NCBI RefSeq assembly: GCF_002310495.1
Contig: NZ_CP023344.1
Coordinates: 1,674,001-1,738,000 of the forward strand
Direction of reading: 5' to 3'
Length of the DNA: 64,000 nt
Source: Nibricoccus aquaticus
Lineage (GTDB): Bacteria; Verrucomicrobiota; Verrucomicrobiia; Opitutales; Opitutaceae
In this document: one piece after another, positions 48,277-55,250 of the stretch
Numbering within the stretch: position 1 is the stretch's first letter
Layout of the letters: every line of letters starts with the position of its first letter
Notes under the pieces: generated by a model
What the model saw: the letters and a program-made list of their open reading frames with translations, nothing else
Told to the model about the DNA's origin: nothing
The model's database searches: none
Position numbers and translations under genes: made by a program

Positions 48277-48912
48277 ATGAAAACCCGTATTTCGATCATC
48301 GAAGACGACGGCCCCACGCGCCAGATCCTGACCGAGATCATCGCGAGCACTCCCACCCTCGAACTCGTGAGCCAGTATGAGCGGTGCGCTCCCGCGATCA
48401 AAGCCCTCCCGGAGGAAGGCCCAGATGTAGTGCTCGTGGACATCAATCTCCCCGAGATGAACGGCGTCGATGCGGTCAAACAGTTGAAGGTGTCCATGCC
48501 CAACACGCAGTTTCTCATGCTCACGGTCTATGAAGACGCCGACCACATCTTCGCCGCTCTCGCTGCCGGAGCGACGGGCTATCTTTTGAAAGGGACGCGC
48601 CGCAAAGAATTGCTCGAAGCGATCACCGACATCCGCGTTGGCGGCTCGCCGATGAGCAGCGGCATCGCGCGCAAAGTCGTGCAGTCGTTTTCGCGCTCCG
48701 GCAGCTCAACAACCGGACGTTCCGAGCTGGATACCCTTTCGCCACGCGAGCAATCCGTCCTCGCCCTGCTCACGAAAGGCTATCTCTACAAGGAGATCGC
48801 CGACTCGCTCGGCGTGAGCGGCCCGACCGTGACGACTTACATCCGCCGCATTTACGAAAAACTCCAGGTCCACTCCCGCACGCAGGCGATCACGAAGTAC
48901 CTGCAAAAATAA
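48277..48912 (+). CDS. NarL/LuxR-family response regulator
   Basis: The protein has 211 aa. The receiver domain has the acidic pair Asp10/Asp11, phosphoacceptor Asp55 (VVLVDINLPEMNG) and conserved Lys in GYLLKGT. The C-terminal HTH (about 148-210, LSPREQSVLALLTKGYLYKE) is a LuxR-type DNA-binding domain. The start is ATG 48277, 43 bp after the kinase stop; HisKA_3 kinases pair with NarL-type regulators, so this is almost certainly its partner. A terminator closes the two-gene operon. Confidence 0.95.
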   Translation: MKTRISIIEDDGPTRQILTEIIASTPTLELVSQYERCAPAIKALPEEGPDVVLVDINLPEMNGVDAVKQLKVSMPNTQFLMLTVYEDADHIFAALAAGATGYLLKGTRRKELLEAITDIRVGGSPMSSGIARKVVQSFSRSGSSTTGRSELDTLSPREQSVLALLTKGYLYKEIADSLGVSGPTVTTYIRRIYEKLQVHSRTQAITKYLQK

Positions 48913-48914
48913 GA

Positions 48915-48950
48915 AGCCGCGAAACCGGTGAAGGCTTCGCGGCTCTTTTT
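48915..48950 (+). terminator. Rho-independent terminator after the response regulator
   Basis: AGCCGCGAA (48915-48923) pairs with TTCGCGGCT (48936-48944), a 9-bp stem, then CTTTTT. It begins 3 bp after the stop codon. It ends the two-component operon before the convergent galactanase gene. Confidence 0.88.
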
Positions 48951-49028
48951 GGTTTTCTCGCTCACGGCGACCGAGGCCGCCAAGGTATGTGAGCAAAAAA
49001 TTCAGCGGCCGGAAAAAGTCGCGCGGGC

Positions 49029-50138
49029 TTAGAACAACTTGAACGCATCCATCGACCACAGGGCCTTCCCAGTGAAGTCGAAGAGCGCCTGGTTTTCCCA
49101 GTTGTTGCCCGAGCTGGCGTTGATGTTGTCCCAGCCGTTACCGGTGACCGGAGTCCACGTGCCTTCCCAGTAGATCACGCCCGCGCCGCGGTTATTCGGG
49201 ACCGAGTTCACGATGGTGCAGATTTTTTTGATCATGTCGTACTGGCCCTGAAGCGTCGCCGGATAACCGCTCACCAGCTGCGACGAGAGCCCGATGTTGT
49301 TCGCCGCACTGTCACCAGCGGCGAGCGTGAACGGGTAGGCAGTCTCGACGACGAGCACCGGCTTCGCGAAACGGCTCGCCGCATTATTGAGCGCTGTCTG
49401 GAGCGAGGTGAGACTGCCGTGCCAGTACGGGTAATAGGAAACGCCGGTGTAATCCCACGCGATGCCCTGCGCCTTCACGTTATCGAACCACCACTTGATC
49501 AACTCCCAGTCGCCGCCCTTCGCGATGTGCAGCACGATCGCCGTCGAGGAGTTGGCTGCCTTCGCGCCGTTGATGCCCGAGCGGAGCAGCTGGCACAGGT
49601 TGGTGAAGTTATAGTTCACCGAAGACAGTCGGCCCTCGTTCCACAACAGGCCGTCGTTGATCTCGTTTCCGATCTGCACGTAGTCGGCGGGCGTGCCCTG
49701 GTTGGCGAGGGCTTTGCAGATGTCGTACGTGTGATTGTACACCGCCGTATTGAGCGCGCTGAGATTATAGCTGCTCCACGCCGATGGCTTCGTCTGCTTG
49801 CCCGGATCGGCCCATGTGTCGGAGTAGTGGAAATCAACCAGGATCTTCTGGCCAAAACTCTTCGCGCGCTTCGCCACCGCGAGCACGCGGGCCTTGTTGT
49901 GATAACCGTCGGGCGAGTTGACCCAGACTTTGAGGCGAACGGTGTTCACACCGCCGTCGCGCAGGATTTTCAAAGCGTCGTCCTGATAACCGGACGCGTA
50001 GAAGTATTTGCCGCCTTTGTCTTCGCTCTTCTTCAGCGAAGAAACGTCGCAGCCTTTGATCCAGATGGCCGCGTGGGCCGACGAAACGAGCGCAGCCGCG
50101 AGCAACGCGGCGAGGGGTATGAGACGGGGTAGTTTCAT
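49029..50138 (-). CDS. GH53 arabinogalactan endo-beta-1,4-galactanase
   Basis: The protein has 369 aa from ATG 50138, which opens a signal peptide (cleavage near AHA-A, residue 22). The GH53 barrel shows KGCDVSSLKKSE near the start, VRLKVWVNSP, DFHYSDTWADPGKQ, the acid/base Glu in QIGNEINDGLLW near 160, and the nucleophile Glu in VVETAYPF near 264. It cuts beta-1,4-galactan side chains of rhamnogalacturonan I, outside the cell or in the periplasm. It follows the GH2 gene by 59 bp and appears to be co-transcribed. A paralogue lies at 58269-59396. Confidence 0.95.
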   Translation of the reverse strand: MKLPRLIPLAALLAAALVSSAHAAIWIKGCDVSSLKKSEDKGGKYFYASGYQDDALKILRDGGVNTVRLKVWVNSPDGYHNKARVLAVAKRAKSFGQKILVDFHYSDTWADPGKQTKPSAWSSYNLSALNTAVYNHTYDICKALANQGTPADYVQIGNEINDGLLWNEGRLSSVNYNFTNLCQLLRSGINGAKAANSSTAIVLHIAKGGDWELIKWWFDNVKAQGIAWDYTGVSYYPYWHGSLTSLQTALNNAASRFAKPVLVVETAYPFTLAAGDSAANNIGLSSQLVSGYPATLQGQYDMIKKICTIVNSVPNNRGAGVIYWEGTWTPVTGNGWDNINASSGNNWENQALFDFTGKALWSMDAFKLF

Positions 50139-50197
50139 GGGGGTATGGGGTTGAACAACGCCGCAAGGGTGTCGCGGCGAAAGCGGTCGCGAGAAAA

Positions 50198-52516
50198 TCA
50201 CGCCGGCTGAAGCGGTGCGGGCGGCACCCGAGGCGGTGCAGATTTATCCACAGAAAAACCAGCGACCGCCACCGAGCCTCTGAGTCCGCCGAACGACGCC
50301 TGAAGACTGAAGCCAGCGCTCAACTCCTCGGGCGAGAGCCGCAGGACCGTCGAGGCGATGCCCGCTTCGGCAGAGACCGTCGCCGGCCCGGCCAGCACGG
50401 CAGCGCTTTCCAGCGCAAAGACCACGGTGCCCGTTTCCTCGATACAGAGCGCGCCGCGCTCATCCCGGATGAAGACGTGGGCGATAACCGTGTCGGATTC
50501 GCCGGATGCCGCCGCGATGCCGAGATCGTCGATCGCCAGTTCCAGTGCGGCGGGATTTCCCGGCGTGGAAACGCGATGAGTGGCGCAGGGCAGATTTCCG
50601 ACATAACCCGTCGCCGTCAGTGTGCCGGGGGTGAAGCGCGGCAGATCGAACATGAACGGCGGATGCGGCAGGTGCTGCGACATCCACGCCACGTCGGGCC
50701 GCTTGCGGCCGAGCGTGTGGCCGTCGAGCGAGAGCTCCACTTCGGCACAGTTGCTATAAACGAGCACGCGCAGATCGGAGGCAGGCGTCCAATGCGAGGC
50801 GATGAACACCACCGGCCCGCCGGTCCAGTTACTCGCGTCTTCAGACGGCCCGCGCTGGCTGCGGTAGAAATAGTACGAGAACTTCGGCAGCCGAAAAACA
50901 TCCATCACCCCGCACGCCGCCCGGACCGGATGATAACCGCGCGCGTAGTCGAACACGCACCACTGCCCATCGAGCACCGCAGGCGACGAGAGCGTGTCGT
51001 TGAGCGCGATCTGGTGATTCCACACCTGCTGACGCAGCCCGCGTTCGCCGGCGGAGCGAAACTGCCGCGCGTTGCTCCACGCTGCATGAACGCCCGCGCC
51101 GGTCTTCTGATCGAAGCCTTCGTTGGCCGCGTAGAATTCCCAGTCGCCATATTCTGCGATGACGAGCGCCTTGTCGCCGTTCTGCCAGCGATGGATTTCT
51201 CCGTGCTGGCGCGAGTGGATGTACACGTCGTAGCGATCCATCCAACCACACGTATACATCTGATCGCCCGGCAGCTCCTCGTGCCCGATGGCGTGCAGCT
51301 TTGCCATGAACGCCTCGGGCATCTGCGTCTCGTTGAGCGAAAGCTCCCAGAGCACCACGCACGCGTGGTTGCGGTCACGACGGATCACCTCACGCGCGTT
51401 TTGGTAACACGCTTCTTGAAATGCCTCGCCGCCGATGAACTGCCAGCCGGGGATCGCGTTCATCACGACGATGCCTAGCTCGTCGCACGCATCGAGAAAA
51501 TGCGACGACTGCGGGTAGTGCGAGAGCCGCACATAATCGAATCCAGCCTCCTTGATGCGGCGCGCGTCACGGTACTGCGCGGCGCGTCCAGCGGCGTAGC
51601 CGACATAGGGCATTTCCTGGTGGCGGTTCGTGCCGCGAAGACGGATACGGCGGCCATTGAGCTGAAACCCGCCCGAGCGGGAAAATGCGATGCGCCGCAC
51701 GCCGACGCGCTCCACCCGCCGGTCGATCACCGCTCCCTCGGGAGAACACACGGTGACATGCACCTCGTGCAGCACGGGATCATCCACGCTCCAGAGCCGC
51801 GGTCGCGACAACGAGAGTTCCAGCTCCGTGTGAATCGCCTGCCCGGCCGCCAGCGTGAGACGTCCGCTGACAGCCGAGGCGACCGACTTGCCTGCTGCGA
51901 AAAACTCAACGCGCACCACCGCCGGCAGCGAAGCCGAGCCCGAGTTGCGCACGTGGATTTTGGCGCTGACCAGCGCGCGTTCGGAACTGGCTTCGAGCGT
52001 GCGAATCAAAACGCCGCCGCCCGCGACTTCGCCCGCCGCAACCGGATCGGTGATGTGCAACGCTGGATAAACGCGCAGCTCCACCTCGCGGTAGAGACCT
52101 CCGTACCAGCAAAAATCCAGATCCGCGTAGGGCTTGCCCGGCGGCACATCGGGGTGATCGCGATTATCGAGCACGAGGAGCAGTGTGTGCGTTTCGCCAT
52201 CGGCGAGCGCAGCGGTCAGATCTACCTCGAAGGGCAGATAGCCGCCAGAGTGCCGCCCGCACTCGACACCGTCGATCAGCACGCGCGCCGAGTGCATGGC
52301 CGCGCCGACATAGAGCACGTGACGCGAGCCTTCGCGCGCAGGTGTCGCGCGCAACTTGCGGCGATACTCGCACTCGCCGAGCCAGTGATCGCGCCCGTCA
52401 AGATCCGGCTGAAACGGCGTGTGCGGCAGATCCACGCGCTGCCAGCCCGCGGCATCCTCGGCAGCGGAAACGCGCCGGAATTCCCAGTCGCGGTCGAGGC
52501 GGAGGCTCTCAGTCAT
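50198..52516 (-). CDS. GH2 beta-galactosidase-family enzyme
   Basis: The protein has 772 aa. GH2 sandwich (about 1-170), Ig-like (170-285) and TIM-barrel (285-580) domains are followed by C-terminal Ig-like domains. The acid/base Glu is in WELSLNETQMP near 395 and the nucleophile Glu in VIAEYGDWEF near 453. There is no signal peptide, so it is probably cytoplasmic and hydrolyses imported galacto-oligosaccharides to galactose. The start at 52516 has GGAG nine bases upstream on the minus strand, one of the few Shine-Dalgarno-like sites in the window. It is first in a GH2-GH53 operon with a candidate operator 67-85 bp upstream. Confidence 0.9.
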   Translation of the reverse strand: MTESLRLDRDWEFRRVSAAEDAAGWQRVDLPHTPFQPDLDGRDHWLGECEYRRKLRATPAREGSRHVLYVGAAMHSARVLIDGVECGRHSGGYLPFEVDLTAALADGETHTLLLVLDNRDHPDVPPGKPYADLDFCWYGGLYREVELRVYPALHITDPVAAGEVAGGGVLIRTLEASSERALVSAKIHVRNSGSASLPAVVRVEFFAAGKSVASAVSGRLTLAAGQAIHTELELSLSRPRLWSVDDPVLHEVHVTVCSPEGAVIDRRVERVGVRRIAFSRSGGFQLNGRRIRLRGTNRHQEMPYVGYAAGRAAQYRDARRIKEAGFDYVRLSHYPQSSHFLDACDELGIVVMNAIPGWQFIGGEAFQEACYQNAREVIRRDRNHACVVLWELSLNETQMPEAFMAKLHAIGHEELPGDQMYTCGWMDRYDVYIHSRQHGEIHRWQNGDKALVIAEYGDWEFYAANEGFDQKTGAGVHAAWSNARQFRSAGERGLRQQVWNHQIALNDTLSSPAVLDGQWCVFDYARGYHPVRAACGVMDVFRLPKFSYYFYRSQRGPSEDASNWTGGPVVFIASHWTPASDLRVLVYSNCAEVELSLDGHTLGRKRPDVAWMSQHLPHPPFMFDLPRFTPGTLTATGYVGNLPCATHRVSTPGNPAALELAIDDLGIAAASGESDTVIAHVFIRDERGALCIEETGTVVFALESAAVLAGPATVSAEAGIASTVLRLSPEELSAGFSLQASFGGLRGSVAVAGFSVDKSAPPRVPPAPLQPA

Positions 52517-52582
52517 GGAAAAAATCTCCGGCCAGATTCAGTGAGTTGACCGGATGAGCGGTGAGTCGGCTGGCTTCGTTTT

Positions 52583-52601
52583 GTTTTATCATTTAGTAAA
52601 C
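52583..52601. promoter_or_regulatory. Candidate LacI operator upstream of GH2
   Basis: GTTTTATCATTTAGTAAAC lies in an AT-rich island 67-85 bp upstream of the GH2 start. It matches 14 of 19 positions of the perfect palindrome at 59449-59467 upstream of the other transcription unit of this locus. An overlapping dyad AGTAAA-CTCT-TTTACT (52595-52610) is also present. Confidence 0.6.
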
Positions 52602-52678
52602 TCTTTTACTCGATGGCGCGAGGCGGTGCTTGATTGGAAGGACGGTCGCGCGCGGATGTCGGTGTTCGCCGGTGATCG

Positions 52679-53665
52679 TTATGACACCGAGTCGCGTTCG
52701 ATCAGGCGGACGGGCAGGCTGACCTGACGGTTTTGCAGGCGCTCGCCGGACGTCAGCGAATCCATCATGACGACCGCCTGCTCGGCCATTTCGCGGAGCG
52801 GCTCTTCGATCGTGGTGAGCGGCGGATTTTGGATGATCGAGATGCCTTCGTTTTCACCGCCGATGAGCGAGATGTCCTGCGGTACTTTGAGGCCCATCAC
52901 GTAGGTCAGGATGTGGAGACACTCCATTGCCTGGAAGCTCGTGCCCGGCGCGTAGATACTGTCGGCACCGGCGCGCACGATGCGCGTGACGGCGGAGAAA
53001 TGATTCACACCCGGGGCCATCGGCAGGAGCAGGCGGTCGTCGGCGGGCACCTTGGCCTCGGCGAGGGCTTTGCGAAAACCTTTCAGCCGCTCCAGAAACG
53101 GCGGAGCGTCGCCACCCATAAAGGCGAGCTTGCGCTTGCCACGCGCGAGCAAGTGCTTCGCGGCGAGATAGCCGGAGCTGAAGTGATCGGAGCAGACGGT
53201 AAGCTGGCGCGACTCGGCGTCGAATTTGTCCATGTACACGACCGGCAGACGCGTCTCGAGCTCGGCGAGCATCGAGCGGAGTCCTTTGTCGAACGTGACC
53301 GCGATGATGCCATCGAGAAATGCTCCGGGCAGTTGCTCGAAGGGATTCGACGGCAGGAGCACACCGATATTTTTGCGCGAGAACTCAAACGCGAGATGCG
53401 CCGTCAGCGTCGCAGCGTAGCCCTCAATGCGATCAGTGAACGTCGGCTCCGAAAGAATCGCGATCTGACGCGTGCGCACGGAGACCTGCGGCTTGAGATT
53501 GAGCTCCTTCGCGGCGCGCAGGATGCGTTCGCGTGTCTCGGGCTTCACCTTGTCGCGGTTGTTGAGCACGCGGCTGACCGTGCCGGGCGAGACATCGGCC
53601 AGGCGGGCGAGATCGTAGATCGTGGCTTTCTTTCCGGTGCGTGGCGAAGGCTGCGAGCGGCTCAT
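52679..53665 (-). CDS. LacI-family regulator of the galactan locus
   Basis: The protein has 328 aa from ATG 53665. The HTH (TIYDLARLADVSPGTVSRVLNN) and hinge are at the N terminus, followed by a ligand-binding domain (HLLARGKRKLAFMGGDAPP, GGENEGISIIQNPPLTTI). ATG 53734 is an alternative start only 4 bp from the stop of the transporter gene; it would add a 23-residue unstructured tail. It is last gene of the GH53-TBDR-GPH-LacI unit, so probably autoregulated. It likely binds galactose or a galacto-oligosaccharide and represses both units through the 19-bp dyads (inference). Confidence 0.9.
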   Translation of the reverse strand: MSRSQPSPRTGKKATIYDLARLADVSPGTVSRVLNNRDKVKPETRERILRAAKELNLKPQVSVRTRQIAILSEPTFTDRIEGYAATLTAHLAFEFSRKNIGVLLPSNPFEQLPGAFLDGIIAVTFDKGLRSMLAELETRLPVVYMDKFDAESRQLTVCSDHFSSGYLAAKHLLARGKRKLAFMGGDAPPFLERLKGFRKALAEAKVPADDRLLLPMAPGVNHFSAVTRIVRAGADSIYAPGTSFQAMECLHILTYVMGLKVPQDISLIGGENEGISIIQNPPLTTIEEPLREMAEQAVVMMDSLTSGERLQNRQVSLPVRLIERDSVS

Positions 53666-53738
53666 GCCGCCACCATGAACTGCGCGCGCGGGAGGCGGCG
53701 ATTTTTTTGTGGAATCTGATGGCTGGTAAGTCATGCGG

Positions 53739-55217
53739 TCAGACAGCGCCCCGGCGGGCTTCCAGTTGGGCACGGGTTTCGTGCGCGCGTTTGCGATCAA
53801 GCGGGTAGGTCATAAGCAGGGCGATGGCGACCACCGCCCACAGCGCTGTCGATCCGGCGAGAATCGTCCGGAGGCGGAAAATCGTCTCAGGCGCCTGCTG
53901 GCCGCCGAGTGCGGCGTCGAATCCAGTAAGCTTCAGCGACAGCATCGCTCCAAAAAACGCAGCGGAGTAACCCATCTTCTGAATCCACGAAAAGATCGCT
54001 CCGAACACGCCTTCACGGCGGAAGCCGTTGCGCAGTTCATCCTCGTCGCAGATGTCGGCGAGCATGGCGGGCGTGAGGATGTTGATGGCGATCCAGACCG
54101 GTCCACAGAGCATCGCGTCGAAGATGATTTTCCACGTGTGCCCGGGCGTGAAGAGAAACCATTTACCCGCCGCACCGACGGCCGTGAGTAAAAACGCGGC
54201 GATGATCGCGCGGCGCTTTCCCCATTTCTGCGCGGCCCAAGTCACCGGAAGGATCGCCGCGAATCCGACAATCGCATACGATGACGATAACCACGCCTTC
54301 AGCGTTTCCCCGGCCTGAACGTTGCCGTCGCTCATGTAGTAAACGAGCAGGTAGCGGTCGAGGTTGCTGGCAAACATGCCCGCCACGATCTGGAGCAATG
54401 TCAGCGCGACGAGGATTTGAAAAGCCCGGATGCGAAACGCGCTCCAGATCGCCGAGCCGATCTTCACCTTCGCCTGCTCAGCCGCACGATGGAAGAAACG
54501 TTCGCGCACGAAAAGCGCGGGCAACAATCCACAAAGTCCGAGCAGCAAAATCGCCACGCCCCAACCGACGGTGCGCACACCTACGACGATCGTCGCGAAC
54601 AACGCCGCCGAACTCGCGAGCGGGAAGAGCCAGTTGTAGCCGAGTTCACCGACCTTGCCGAAAAATCCGCTCACCGCCGAGACCCGCGTCCGCTCGTCGT
54701 AGTCCGGCGTGATTTCGTATTGGAGCGCCGTCAGCGGCACCGAATAGAGAGAGAATCCCGCGTAGAAAATCACCTGCGTGACCACGAGCCAGGCAGTGAG
54801 CGACAGCTGATCCCACGTCGGCGGCACCATCCAGATGAGACCAAACGCCAGCGCCTGAAGCACCGCACCGATGGCGATCAGCGGCCGGCGGCGGCCGAAG
54901 CGCGATTGCAGGTTGTCAGAAAACTGGCCGACCAGCGGATCAACGAACGCATCCAGAAAACGGGGAATCGCCAGCGCAGCGGCGAGCCACGCGGGATCGA
55001 GTTTCAGCGTCATTTGATAAAACGGGATCGCAAAACTGCCGATCGCCGCCGTGCCGAGAAACAGCGACAAACCACCCGCGCCCAACGCCATCTTCTCGCC
55101 CCAGCCGACACGATCCTCCGCGCGGATCGCTTGTGCAGACGGCGCTCCGGCAGGGCTCGCGGTGTTCGTCGTGGCGGAAGAATCGGCGTCGGGTTTCACG
55201 ATGAAAAAAGCGGGCAC
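53739..55217 (-). CDS. GPH-family sugar:cation symporter
   Basis: The protein has 492 aa. The start is uncertain: GTG 55217 or GTG 55199. About 12 membrane segments are present, with the GPH signature region AIPRFLDAFVDPLVGQFSDN followed by RFGRRRPLI. The middle loop carries FVRERFFHRAAEQAKVKIG. It belongs to the MelB/LacS-like group that moves galactosides with H+ or Na+. Placed 33 bp downstream of the TonB receptor and upstream of the LacI gene, it probably imports galacto-oligosaccharides from periplasm to cytoplasm (inference). Confidence 0.88.
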   Translation of the reverse strand: MPAFFIVKPDADSSATTNTASPAGAPSAQAIRAEDRVGWGEKMALGAGGLSLFLGTAAIGSFAIPFYQMTLKLDPAWLAAALAIPRFLDAFVDPLVGQFSDNLQSRFGRRRPLIAIGAVLQALAFGLIWMVPPTWDQLSLTAWLVVTQVIFYAGFSLYSVPLTALQYEITPDYDERTRVSAVSGFFGKVGELGYNWLFPLASSAALFATIVVGVRTVGWGVAILLLGLCGLLPALFVRERFFHRAAEQAKVKIGSAIWSAFRIRAFQILVALTLLQIVAGMFASNLDRYLLVYYMSDGNVQAGETLKAWLSSSYAIVGFAAILPVTWAAQKWGKRRAIIAAFLLTAVGAAGKWFLFTPGHTWKIIFDAMLCGPVWIAINILTPAMLADICDEDELRNGFRREGVFGAIFSWIQKMGYSAAFFGAMLSLKLTGFDAALGGQQAPETIFRLRTILAGSTALWAVVAIALLMTYPLDRKRAHETRAQLEARRGAV

Positions 55218-55250
55218 CCGCGGCTCGATGCCGGAGCGCCCGCGAACGGG

